From the NCBI GenBank assembly GCA_033816765.1, contig CM066293.1, positions 1 through 64,000 of the forward strand: a DNA stretch of 64,000 nucleotides, read 5' to 3'. The position numbers and the translations under genes are program-made. Source of the DNA: Nothopassalora personata (Eukaryota > Ascomycota > Dothideomycetes > Mycosphaerellales > Mycosphaerellaceae). Under the pieces are notes generated by a model. The model made no database searches, was not told the DNA's origin, and saw only the letters and a program-made list of their open reading frames with translations. This document shows, in pieces, positions 44,749 to 55,626 of the stretch; positions within the stretch are counted from its first letter, which is position 1; every line of letters begins with the position of its first letter.

Positions 44749-45555
44749 TCACGCTTGACCTATTATTGAAGCTGTGCCACAGATCTTTTCAAAATCTTCC
44801 ACACCTCCCCACACCTCCCACTCGTCTCTGCCTTGAATCCACGCCGGCCTCCCAATCCCCATCAGCCGATCGAAGAGTCCTGCCATACAGATCCCTCGAG
44901 ACCCTCGCGCCTTGACGAAAGCTTGCACCGACCAATCCCCCTCAGAGTCCTCACTGTCCCACTCCAGTGACATGCAGTTGATAGGCGGCTGCGTGAACGC
45001 CATGCCCCTCCAGCTCGCCTCCGGCCTATTGACAGCGGCTGGTAGATCTTCGAGGGTCTCTTCGAAGTAGATGCCCTTCTCCGACAGGACAGGGAAGATG
45101 GGCGTGAGGAGAGGGTTGACGAAGATGCGGTAGTCGCCTGCGTCGGCACGGGTCTTGCCCCAGTGAGCTGGATAGCGCTGTGGTGGCAAAGTCTTGTGGG
45201 GACCCCTGAGGGGTCCCCCGAGCTTGAGGTTGCAGATGTCGCTGTTGTAGTAGCCGCGGTCGTCGAGGCGCCAGTCGATGTAGGAAATGTCTCCGCATGC
45301 GGCCGGCTCGAGGAAGAGCGCGCGGCGGATGTGGAGGGAGAGGACGCAGGTGGTGCGCCAGAAGCGGCAGACTCGTTGTGATAGGAGCAGGTCTCTCGTG
45401 GAGAGGTTGAGGAGGACCATCTCGAGGATTTCGGTGATGTTGATGGCGCGTGTGCTGGCTGGCTGTGGCTTGTCGATGATTTGTTCTTGATAGGTGGCGT
45501 CGGGTCTTGGGATGAACCTGCCAGACTTGTCGCGCTGTCGCTTTCGCTTGGCCAT
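44749..45555 (-). CDS. F-box domain protein
   Basis: A single-exon frame of 268 residues. A basic start (MAKRKRQRDKSGRF) precedes an F-box at about residues 38-83: INITEILEMVLLNLSTRDLLLSQRVCRFWR with HIRRALFLEP. The rest has the pattern of fungal F-box orphans: NPLLTPIFPVL, SWRGMAFTQPPI and a C-terminal GRDEWEVWGGVEDFEKI. The F-box should bind Skp1 in an SCF ubiquitin ligase; the substrate is unknown. The stop codon TGA overlaps a good donor (GC/GTGAGTATC). A longer C terminus through splicing to an acceptor near 44697 is therefore possible. Confidence 0.8.
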   Translation of the reverse strand: MAKRKRQRDKSGRFIPRPDATYQEQIIDKPQPASTRAINITEILEMVLLNLSTRDLLLSQRVCRFWRTTCVLSLHIRRALFLEPAACGDISYIDWRLDDRGYYNSDICNLKLGGPLRGPHKTLPPQRYPAHWGKTRADAGDYRIFVNPLLTPIFPVLSEKGIYFEETLEDLPAAVNRPEASWRGMAFTQPPINCMSLEWDSEDSEGDWSVQAFVKARGSRGICMAGLFDRLMGIGRPAWIQGRDEWEVWGGVEDFEKICGTASIIGQA

Positions 45556-46064
45556 GGTAGGCTACGGTGGCATGTGGCGGCTGTGGTGCTGTAGTGATGT
45601 GTTGGGTTTGTTGGTGGTGGGTTCTCACTGTTGGAAATGCTGTGGTCATTATCAGTTGGAAATGAGTGCTAGCGCGAAGGGCTCTCGAGTGAAGCACATG
45701 TGAAGTGGCACGCACGAGATGATAGAAGCCTGTATCTTGTACCTAAACTGACGGCATGGCACTCTCGAGCTTGACGCATGTAAATGCCGACCAGTGGTGC
45801 GGCTGTTTCTCACGACGAAGACTCGCGCATCTCTACTCGGTGGTCAGCTATCATGCCATGCGGATGTTCGAGTTCATCAGCCCTCATTCAGAAGCCGTAT
45901 CACAATAGATCCAGTATGCTCACGAGACAAGATACTTGAGGGGAAAGGGTAGACGGGGTAGGGAAGCCGTAACGTGCTCATCTGAGCTCATTCATGCCAT
46001 TCGGCAGGAGATCATTCTGGTCCAAGCCAGCTAACGCCTCCAATGTTCCATAACGCCATTCGTC
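45556..46064. other. Spacer without recognisable gene
   Basis: This is the upstream region of the F-box gene and the downstream side of the next minus-strand unit. I see no repeat or RNA gene. Confidence 0.25.
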
Positions 46065-46331
46065 TCAAGTCTTGCCTCCACCAAACTGCAGAGGGGCCAA
46101 AGCCATATCCTTCATCCGCTTGAGCATCGCATTTGAATTCTCCTTTGCCTTGTTGACGCGCAGCACGCTCGCCGACGTCTGTCTCGCGTTTGTGGTATCA
46201 TGCTTCTCATTTCTAGCAGTGTTGCCGCGCCTGCTTGCAAACTCTTTGGTTGTGCTGGGACTTTTCGCGAAGTCCTTGATCTTGGGAGCTACAGCCTCGG
46301 GACTTGGTGGTGACACTTCGATGCCACTCAT
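46065..46331 (-). CDS. Hypothetical 88-residue charged protein, uncertain
   Basis: A minus-strand frame rich in Lys, Asn, Ser and Ala ends with MLKRMKDMALAPLQFGGGKT before a TGA. It begins 57 bp after the stop of the splicing-factor gene on the same strand, so it may simply be that gene's 3' untranslated region. No domain is recognised. A plus-strand frame overlaps it fully. Confidence 0.25.
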   Translation of the reverse strand: MSGIEVSPPSPEAVAPKIKDFAKSPSTTKEFASRRGNTARNEKHDTTNARQTSASVLRVNKAKENSNAMLKRMKDMALAPLQFGGGKT

Positions 46332-46388
46332 CGCCGAATCTGTACGCTTGAAACGTGCAGTCTCACCTGCCGTAGCTCCCGCGCACCT

Positions 46389-46893
46389 CTAGTCGATGCC
46401 ATGCTCGCGCTTGAGCTTTTCTAAGTTCTCCTGGCGCTCGGCGAGATCTGCTTGACTCTTGGCCATCTTTTCGGGCTGTCGCAACGTCAGTACCGACATG
46501 TCACACAACCGTCGCGTGACCGCGCCGGGGGATCACGTACCTGGTGATAGAGGACGACCAGATAGCGGTTCTGGAAGTTGAAGCCGTTCAGCTTGTCGCA
46601 GGCGGACTTTGCATCCATGACATCTTCGTAGACGACGAAGGCGGTGCCCTTGGTGTTGGATGCGATACCCTGGCGGATCTGGCGGATGGGACCGAATTTC
46701 CCAAAGAGATCGAACAATTCCTCGGTGGAGACGTTGTAGCTGAGGTTCTTGACGAAGAGAGCGCTGTCAAAGGACATTAGTGAGGGTTGGCGATCGGGCG
46801 TGACGGGCGGTGGGAGTGTGGTGGAGGTGGGTGAGATCGTGTGCGATCGCCGTCTTACCGGTTGACTTCCGGAGCCAATTTGTTTCTGCTCAT
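46389..46893 (-). CDS. SF3B6: Splicing factor 3B subunit 6 (p14, SF3B14)
   Basis: Three exons, 46859-46893, 46541-46763 and 46389-46475, with introns of 95 and 65 nt, encode 114 residues. The first exon gives [12 protein letters not shown], which joins to [20 protein letters not shown], the RNP2 strand of a single RRM. RNP1 reads [14 protein letters not shown], followed by the conserved [21 protein letters not shown]. The last exon gives [15 protein letters not shown] and the terminal REHGID. The protein contacts the branch-point adenosine region within the U2 snRNP SF3b complex. Length matches fission-yeast Sab14. Translation from the ATG inside intron 1 (MSFDSALF) would lose the conserved N terminus, so I reject that start. 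It is divergent from JHD1. Confidence 0.95.
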
Positions 46894-47480
46894 TCTTCGA
46901 GGAGGTGAATGGTGGAAGTGGCGTGTGGTGTGTGCAGCGGCAAGATTGATAAGGTATCGTCCAGGTCGCGGTCGTTGTTATCGCCTTAGACTTCGATGGT
47001 AACGTGACTGCGCAGGCAGAAATGCCGGGATTCAAGCGAGGATCGAGGGGTCTCCCAAGCTCCGGTACTGTAGCCATTGCTGGGCGGTGGTTGACCCTCT
47101 CGCAGTTGCAATGCGACGGAACACAATACGACCTCAGCATATCCACGAACGACGATTCGGTCGCGTAAGCAGAGACGCTGCGACTCGCTCATATTCCTAA
47201 GACCCCATCACAACAACAGCGAGCGAGCGAGCGACAGAGCCGGTCCCGACGCCCGCTTGACCTCACCTCACTGCGGAAGTGCTCACAGCGACGACTGCCT
47301 CCCGCCCACCACGCCCGCCCGCATTTGCATGTGATCAGACGTACAGCCGTAAAGAGTGTGGACTAGGGTATTGTGAGCAAGAGAAGGGCCATACGCACTT
47401 GGTCCGGCGTGGTAAGACGTGCATCAGAGGGAGCACTCGCAGCGGTCACCGCGGAAGACCGAAGCTTCGGCTCACCGACC
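46894..47480. promoter_or_regulatory. Shared SF3B6/JHD1 upstream region
   Basis: An intergenic stretch of about 590 bp between divergent starts. It contains a GAGC-rich tract (GCGAGCGAGCGAGCGAC, 47218-47234). A regulatory role is inferred only from position. Confidence 0.4.
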
Positions 47481-50400
47481 ATGCCTTCACACAACCCTCT
47501 GTTCCGTAGCGACGATCCTAGCACGCGCCTCCCCGAACGCTCGCCCTCACCTCCGCGACGCTTCGTTGAATCGCTCTCGCCAGCGAGGCCGAAGCCGATC
47601 GAGCCCAACTTCAACTACCCGGCCCTCAACAACCATGTCGCCCCCACTGTGCGCCCAGAGCAGGCGTACGATGCGACGCCGAAGGCCAGGAATCGCAGCA
47701 GTAGCTATAGGCCCACACATCAACGCACACCATCTACAATAGACGCATTGGCGGAAGCCGCGCTGGCCGTGAGTCCCTCGTACCAACCGCAAACAACGCC
47801 GGCAGGCAATGGACAACCTTCGACATATCCCATGCCGTCTACTGACGTGCGGAGCGAGCCTCCTCACAAGCGGACGAGATCGGAGATCTATCCCACACCC
47901 ATGATGGCTCCGTACGCTTCGCGCCCAGCTACGAGCTACGAGCACAACAGCGCATGGTATGGTCAGCAACAGCAACAGCAGCAGCCTGCCAACGCATACG
48001 ACAGTCGCGCAGAGGAAGCCGCTCTATTGCTTGGACTTCGACAGGATGTGCGGACAAGCAGTTCCACGTCACAATGCACCCATCTCCCTCCCCCCTCAAA
48101 CCAAGGACCGAACTCAGCAGCAGCCATTGCACGACCGCATGCCAACAGCTTCCATCAGAGTGCTCAATACCCACAACCCCACGAGTCGCAAACCCACGCA
48201 CCGCTATTACCGCCCTTCCAACCTCAACAGAATGGCTACGCTCGACCTTATCTTCCTGCACCACAACACACCATGCATGAGGTTCAACCCAGCCCGAGCG
48301 CACCCATACGTTACAGCAGATACCGCGACCAGTTCTCGCCTGCTGTGCAGTATGACTCGCCCGTGCAAGCTGATGCGATCATGGTTGATGCGCCGCAACA
48401 ATCACGAACCACCACAGACGAAGTGCAGTCCCGCGCGCAGAGTACCGATGTCGTGATGGGTGAGGGATCGGCTTCAGCCACGACGACTAAGCGAGGCTTG
48501 CCGAAAGGCAAGGCGCGCGCCGCAGCAGCACGGAAACCAGCTGGGGAGAGAAGGACTGGCACGAAGCGAGCAGCAAACCGAAAGAAGACTCCTGATGTCT
48601 CGAAGACCAGCAGGAGTACTAGTGTGGCCGTGACTGACGAGTGGAGCACATTGGGTGATGTGGAGTCGAAGAGACGAAAGAGCTTCAGCGTCGGGACCGC
48701 AGAGGCGCCGCACCTCAGCACCGCATTCGAACGTAGAGCGAGATCTGTACCAGCAGAGACACCCATGATCGTTCGCCCCACATCGCCTGTGAAGAAGCCA
48801 CGACAGAAGTCCAAAATCAACCCTGAGACCATCTGCGCGGGTTGCCATACGGCTCGCGAGACGGCGTACGCTAACGCCGAGCTGGACGAGTGGGTCTCGT
48901 GCAATGGCTGTAAGAAGTGGTTTCACGTCGATTGCGCTGGCTTTAAGAGGGCCACCGAGGTTCGTGACGTCGACAAGTACTTCTGCAGTGAATGCGAGCA
49001 TACGCATGGCAAGACTACCTACGTGCGGAAGAGCACACGCGCGCATACTTCGGTCGACTATGCTGAACTGCAGCGGGGCGTCCTGAAGACAAGCGAGGAC
49101 AGTCAAGAGCACCACTATATCCAGCCAATCAAGGACGGCACTTTTCAATTTGATCCAGAGAGTTTCCCTCGCATGCGCCCTGAGCTGGTCACGAGGGATT
49201 TCTTCGAAAGGAGCGGCACTTTTGTGGAGCCAATCTGTATCCCTGCGGCGTGGAACCCGCGACCTTGGCTCACCAAGAAGCAAGATAACAGCGACGGGGA
49301 GGAATCGACGACGAACGATGACGATATTATGAACGACCTTACGCCTGATGAATATGAATACGATACAGTTCCAGACGAGGGACAGGACAGGCTTGGCATG
49401 GTCATGCCAGAAGGATTGACAGTGCGGCAGGTCTGCAATCTGGTAGGACCAGAAGTACCACTGGATGTGATCGACGTGAAGACACAAAACTCTGGTGCAA
49501 AGTGGAATCTTGGCAGATGGGCGGACTACTACGAGGAACAGAGTGACGACAAGCCGATTCGAAACGTAATCTCCCTAGAAGTATCTCAGAGCAAGCTTGG
49601 ACGCTTGTTGAAGCGACCACAGGTGGTACGGGACATTGACCTCCAGGATGAGGTCTGGCCACAGAAGGAGCTTGATCAGGGAAAGTGGCCAAAGGTTCAG
49701 TTCTATTGCTTGATGTCGGTTGCCGACAGCTACACTGACTTCCACATCGACTTTGGCGGAAGCAGTGTCTACTACCATATCTTGAAGGGACAGAAGACAT
49801 TCTTCTTCATCCCACCAAAGGCAAAGCACTTGAAGGCGTACGAAGAGTGGAACGACAGCCACCAGCAGAACTATACATTCTTGCCGCACATCACCAAGGA
49901 ATGCTACCGAGTCGATCTTGCCGAGGGCGACACTATGCTTATTCCCTCTGGTTGGATACACGCTGTCTGGACGCCGGAGACCAGTCTTGTCATTGGCGGC
50001 AACTTCTTGACTCGAATGTCCTTCAAGAATCAGTTCAAGGTCGTCGAGATCGAGAAGGCCAACGAGACACCGATGAAGTTCCGCTATCCATTCTTTCAGA
50101 AGATCATGTGGTACACAGCCATCAACTACATGCAAACAGATCCTTTGCCCGAGGCTGTCTCACAGATGTTCTACGACGGCAAGAGGTTCGAACGACAGCG
50201 ACCGGTCTGGGCTGACTTCGATGGCGATATTGCTGATGCCGATCCTCGACCAGGCGCGAAGAATGCTAGATACTACAGCGAGGCCGAAATAGAAGGCCTT
50301 CCGGATCTGGTGAACTTCATCTTCAGGACTGTCATGCTAGTACAGGGACGTGTCGAGGGCATAACCCAAGATCGCATGAAGCGAGTCTATGCTTCCATCC

Positions 50401-52648
50401 CCAAGGGGCATGGTGAGCCGCTCGAGGTCGCCAAGAAGTTTGCACTGTGGGTCGCATGGAAGCGAGGAAACGAAGATCCTCCCGCGTGGGCCCATCCCGA
50501 TGCTGTGCTGCCGAACAGCAAGGAAGAAGGCCCTCCCAAGAAACTGTCGGCGAGAGCGCTCAAAGACATGGAGCGCAAGGAAGCCATCGCAGCGTGGAGG
50601 AGAGTGGCCCCAGATCGGCAAAGCGCCCGCCGACGGATGAGATCCGAAGTTGCCGACCCTGCCGCTAAATTTGCGCCAACCAGCACGAGGGTGGCAACTT
50701 CAACTCCTGAGCGCAAATCGAGTTATCATCATCATCATCATCATCATCAACCAACTCCGCCACCACCATCCAATCACCCATATGCGCAACATCACATGCT
50801 GTCTCATGCGCCCCCAGTCCAGCCGCCGATGGCACACGCGATGAACGGATGGCCGTCGACGTACATCAGCACGCCAAAAACTTCAGTGCTCGGACCCAAG
50901 CGCGTTGCTTGCGACGCTTGCCGAAAGCGGCGCATCAAATGCAAGCACAAGGACCTGGTGCAGCAGGCATCGCCGAATGGCATCAACGGTGTGCACACGT
51001 CGCCCGGCGCTTATGGCATATCGCTAGACCTGCACGACAACCTCACAGTAACGCCACCAAAGCCGCAGCCACAAGCGAAAAACTTGACTGACCACGTTGA
51101 AACCGCACAGGGCATTAATGGCAGTCCCAATGGCGGGCCACTCCCGGGAACCAATGCGTACGTTCATGCTAACATCCCGATGACCATGAACGGCGTGCAG
51201 ATGTTTGGCGATGCGAATAAGCGTGGGCGCAGCAAGGCATGTTTTGAGTGCCGGAAGTCAAAGGTCAGCGAATGCCTCCCATCGTGCACTCGTCGCGCGT
51301 ACTAACAGCCCATCAGCGACGATGTATACACGATGAGAGCGGCAATGTCGACCCCATCAAAGCCGCGGAGACACCCGTGCCTCGAGGCTCTGTTGCATCC
51401 AAGAAGCGGACTGCCGAAGATGGAGTCGAAGGCACCCCAACGCAGGCGAAGAAGAAGCTCAAGACCGTCTCTCCAGTGAATGCATCTCATGCACCACCGC
51501 CCTCGACTGTCGCACCGCAGCAGCCCGCGACTAACGGAAATCCGCACAAGCCGCCACCATCAGGCGAGGCACACCACCAGGCCGTTGGAGGGCCATCAGA
51601 GTATCATCGACAATCGCCAGTACTCAATGGCTATCATCATCAACAACAATCCTCGGCATCCGAAGGCTCTCATCAGGATCATCATCACTACTCGCCAGCG
51701 CACAGTAGCCACCATCAGCCATCACCACCACCTCACAAGTCTCACGTATCCACGACTAGTCGCAGCGAACAGGTCACGCGACCAGCGCCGCAAGAGGAAC
51801 AGCAAAGCCAAGCACCGATCGACCCAAGCCTTTTCACATACTCGGACACGGGGAACCACTCAGCCTACCCGGATCCATCAGCACACACAGCATACCAGCC
51901 AACTCACTATCCATACCCGGCTGCGGAACGACCTCGAATGTTCCAGCTACCATCCTTGGAGCAGATCGCCAGCGACGTTCTCAATTTCGAGGACAACCCA
52001 GAGGAACTCCATACTCAGCAACAAAATGTAGCCGAATCTCATGTTCACGTGTACAATCCGTCCGATCTTGGTGCGATGCCTAACGGTCTGCCCACATCTA
52101 ACTCAGTCAAACCAGACGAGAGCGTGGACTCCGCGATCTCTCTGCCGGGATCAGAGGTCTCTGACCACAACTCGAAGCAGGCAGACACTTCCGAATCTGC
52201 AGGACAACGACCTCGATCTTCACACGGGCAGACTTCGCTCAAGGAGGGTGTCGAACCGATCGCAGTCCATCATGGCTTGCCTCTTACTCAAACATCCCCG
52301 AAAGCCAACGCACCTGTCTCGGACAGCATAGAAGCAGCATCACCCGTGGCGCGGAAGAACAGCGTGAGTGCCTTGCCGCTTTACCAGCCTCCAGCTCCGC
52401 CCTCGCAATCTCCTGAGCAGGTCAGGCGCATGCCTCACCTCGTGAACGGCGGCACAGGTAGCTCTCCAAAGAGCTCCACGTCGAGCAAGTGTAAGCGCAA
52501 ATCGACTTCGCAGACGCCTGGGCCGCCGCGAGTCCAGGCTGACAGCGACGAATTGGGCGATAGCATGTCTGCTGCAGAAGCGTCAAGCCTCGCGCTTGCA
52601 AAGGCTCTACAGCAAGAAGACATCGGGCTGCGGCAGAGAGTAAACTAG
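47481..52648 (+). CDS. JHD1: JmjC-domain histone demethylase of the KDM2/JHD1 type with PHD finger
   Basis: Two exons, 47481-51263 and 51317-52648, with a 53-nt intron (GTCAGC donor, CTAAC branch, CATCAG acceptor), give 1704 residues. The first ATG of the frame is 47481 (MPSHNPLFRSDD). A long disordered N terminus leads to a PHD finger at about residues 450-510 (ICAGCHTA, WVSCNGCKKWFHVDC and YFCSEC). The JmjC domain follows: SYTDFHIDFGGSSVYYHILKGQKTFFFI with His755 and Asp757, the 2-oxoglutarate Thr and Lys, and IPSGWIHAVW with His827. KDM2/Jhd1 enzymes remove methyl groups from histone H3 Lys36. Downstream are a His run (about 1083-1090) and two Cys-x2-Cys-x6-Cys motifs at 1144-1154 and 1254-1264. 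A His/Pro/Ser-rich tail of 440 residues follows. It is much longer than yeast Jhd1. Confidence 0.93.
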
Positions 52649-52987
52649 GGGCTGCGCATGTCGTAAGTTCGATGGACTTCTCGGTGGTCTTGTGGATGTT
52701 TAACTGTGATGGATTTGTGGATCATGGCTTGAAGATGGACTCACTCTCCGCTCGATACGTGTACGATGGAACAGGCACAACTGTTGATTTGGCGTGAACT
52801 TGACTCGAAGAGTGTCGCGGTGCCGACCCGCATACAGAAGTGAAGCAGCGCGCAATAGACTAGGCGAAGGCCAAGGGGTGTTTTTACTATACGATACCCA
52901 ATGGATGCGCCGTAGCGACCAGGCAACTGAAAACGTCAGCTCTGCTGCAATCACACACCTGCAATCTCATCGGCTTCTCCTTCTTTT
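52649..52987. other. Convergent 3' intergenic region
   Basis: The space between the stops of JHD1 and the PRISE reductase. No feature is seen. Confidence 0.4.
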
Positions 52988-54420
52988 TCAAATTAGAGGC
53001 TTCGCCTTGTCAACAACCATCGGGGGCAACATCCCAATCCTCCCCATCTCACTATACGCCATGAACAAACTCTCCATCGTATCCACATAGCCCGTCCAGC
53101 CAAACCTCCTCGCTTTATTCATACTCAAACTACTCACCAGCGCCCAAACCACCATATCCCCAAACTCAAAACTCCCCTTCACATCCTCGAACGGATTATG
53201 CGTCAAGCCATGCTTCTCCATAATCTCCTTCCACGCCTTCTGGTTCTCTTCTTCACTCGCCCAGCTCTGGAGAGTCCAGGCGTAGCGGATCTTGGCCGGG
53301 GGGCCGTAGCCGAGCGGCGTGAGGGTATCAAGGGGTGGTTGGAGAGTCGTGATTTGCGCTTCGTCGAGGATGGGTTCGGAGACGGATGTCGTGCCGTACC
53401 AGCGCGCGACTTCGGGCCAAAGGCGGTTGTTGGCGATGTGGCATGTATCGGAGGCGTTGAACTTTTGGTTCTTGCACTTGTCTTCCAGCACCGCCCACTC
53501 GGACAGGTAGCCGGTCAGGTAGGCTGTGCTGTGCTCGCCGATTGCGAGCCAGTTTTCGTAGGCGCCGGGGTAGTGGAGGGGTTCGTTCTTGTGGGCTTGG
53601 ACGGCGGCGTAGACGGCGAGGGGGTGGAGGGCGTTCATTGAGGCGTTGGTGGTTGCGCCGATGATCCAGGCGGGGCAGATGATGTTGTAGGATGTGGTGG
53701 GGTGGGTGTGGCAGTATTGGGAGAGGAGGTCTTCTTGCGGGTAGTAGAAGTTTGGTTCGATGTTGGTTCGGGCGGTGGATTCGAGGAAGGGAGTTCTGGC
53801 CGGACCTTGGTGGACTGTGGGGGGATGGTGAGTATGGCTTGGTTTGTTGCGTTCGCTACTGCCCTACCGTTGTAGTTTTTGGCTCCTGTTTGCAGGAGGA
53901 AGCGGTCTGGAGTGATGGAGGCGATGTCGAGCGCTTTCAGGAAGTTGTCCAGCAGTGCGGCTGTTTTGATTAGCACTGAATATCAACCTGCAGCAGCATA
54001 TCGTCTTATCACACCGTTCACATCACACAGCTCTTGCGCATTGCTCCACGCTGGCGCTCCTTCTTTCGGCGTAGGCTGTGCATACGAGTAGAAGAAGACT
54101 GTGTCCGCGTTGACGCCCTTGTCTTGGAACTGCTTGGCTATATCCTCCGGTTTGTCCAGGAAGTCGCACGCTACATGTTCTACTCTTGCTCGAGCCTCCT
54201 CGGGGAGCAGCTTCATCATCTCGGGCGGTGGAGGTCGACGACTCGCCGCCCAGACTTTTGTCCATCGCTCCGGACTTTCGAGGAGGACGCGCATCGTATG
54301 AAAGCCGGAGATGCCATTGGCGCCCGTGACTATGGCCGTCTTGCCCTGGATGGCTGCATCAAGGATGGGCAGATTCCTGAAAATGCCTCTGTTCTGGAGA
54401 GGGTGGTGCTCGGAGCCCAT
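52988..54420 (-). CDS. PRISE-type short-chain reductase (progesterone 5beta-reductase / iridoid synthase-like)
   Basis: Three exons, 54015-54420, 53868-53975 and 52988-53814, separated by introns of 39 and 53 nt, give 446 residues. Both splices restore family text: LCDVN to VLIKTAALLDNFL, and QTGAKNYN to VHQGPARTPFLES. The Rossmann loop is TAIVTGANGISGFHTMRVL (about residues 28-47). The atypical catalytic pair of this family is present: Lys in FLLQTGAKNY and Tyr in EPNFYYPQEDLL. PAWIIGA and YENWLAIGEHSTAY follow. Members reduce the C=C bond of enones with NADPH; fungal substrates are mostly unknown, and some homologues sit in secondary-metabolite clusters. No such cluster is visible here. The 39-nt intron is unusually short. 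Confidence 0.85.
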
Positions 54421-54844
54421 CGTTGTAGGAGTGAAGGTACGCCGCGTGAGGATGTACTACAATTGAAGGAGGGGCCAACGAGAGCCATGGAGTAGTTGTG
54501 TACAAGTACTTATAGCCTACCTCTTGCCTATCACTTCCTGCATTCATCATGTAACCGAGGGAGAGGGGTAGCTGACATGTCCCCTTCTCAGCACCGACAT
54601 CATGGCTATGTCGTTTCAGGCGGAGCTGTGGTCGGAGACGGGCAGTCAGACAGGCCATGTACTGTAGTGAAAATATAATAATGTACTATTGTGTCCTTGC
54701 AAGGAGCGAGAAGGCCTTGTTCAGCTTTCCGCGCACCGACTCCGCGCTAGACTCTACGACCCCTACACATGCATCAACCGCATCAGGAGCTTTCAGCCTT
54801 CTTAGCGACTTCACTGTGTATGATACGCTCATGATTCACGAGTC
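54421..54844. other. Spacer with an unassigned plus-strand frame
   Basis: This is the upstream region of the PRISE gene. A plus frame at 54657-54926 has no family match. No other feature is seen. Confidence 0.25.
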
Positions 54845-55279
54845 ATGTTACCGTGTGCCTTGCCTTCATGCGGTTGTGACAAAGGACCGATGTTTGCTAT
54901 TGTCAAGGCGCCTAAGGCGTTCATGAAAGCACCGTTCGCTGGGGAGACAGCTCTCCATCGGCGAAAATGGCTCTCGATGGCACGCTTTCCACTCCGATTT
55001 CGCAGTGAGATTATGCACGATGGCGGTGATGGACTCGCAAGGCTCAGGAGGTTGAAGGTACGTTGTGTAGCGCGTTTGAAGCGCTGGGTGCAGATATGAT
55101 TGCTGACTGATCAATAGATCAAGAACTATCGCGATGCCTGTGAGGCAGAAAGAAAGAATCATTTGGGCCACTATCCTAGCATCTGGGATGCGATGAAAGT
55201 TCATGGGCGTGAGCCCTCTCCAGGTGGCCAAACCCCAATTTTCGACGGGTTTCTGGGCTACAGTTACACGAAAGGATGA
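54845..55279 (+). CDS. Hypothetical two-exon protein of 124 residues
   Basis: Exon 54845-55057 ends AAG/GTACGT. A 60-nt intron with a TTGCTGAC branch and AATAG acceptor follows. Exon 55118-55279 then runs IKNYRDACEAERKNHLGHYP and SIWDAMKVHGREPSPGG to GYSYTKG and a stop. The junction (GLARLRRLK to IKNYRDAC) gives one basic helix, and the second exon has a convincing protein composition. No domain, signal peptide or family is recognised. The start is uncertain: ATG 54845 opens with a Cys-rich stretch (MLPCALPSCGCDKG), and an upstream exon is possible. A 143-residue minus-strand frame overlaps but looks like a shadow. Confidence 0.45.
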
Positions 55280-55626
55280 TACGTTGGCTCGGGCCAATTC
55301 TCGACTTCAGGGACTGCCTCGACCGTGAACTCGTTCATCAAGCTTTCTGCATGACCCGACATCAAGACAATTGTTCCATGCAAGTCTTACAAGTAGGTGA
55401 ATCAGGCAAGCAGCAGCCAGCGCCGTCTTAGGCTTTGATTCGAACGGTGTCGATCACTCTGGCACGGCCTCAGTGATGCCGCTCTGTCACAGCAAACTTG
55501 ACAGGAAAAGCATGCGGTTTGCTGCGTTGCAAAGCACTTCATGTTCGTTGCACGTATAAGTGTAGGCCATCGATCAGTTTGTACTGATAGTAGAATCACC
55601 TCCACGAAGTCCAATCGCGCTCGACA
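55280..55626. other. Upstream region of the hypothetical gene at 55627
   Basis: No gene or repeat is seen. It presumably holds the promoter of the next gene. Confidence 0.3.

Noticed and set aside
46487..47146. 219-residue minus frame as the SF3B6 protein
   Set aside because: It reads through two introns. The three-exon model restores both the conserved N terminus and the PEKMAKS end.
48474..49487. 337-residue minus-strand frame in JHD1
   Set aside because: It is the complement of the PHD/JmjC coding region and has no recognisable domain.
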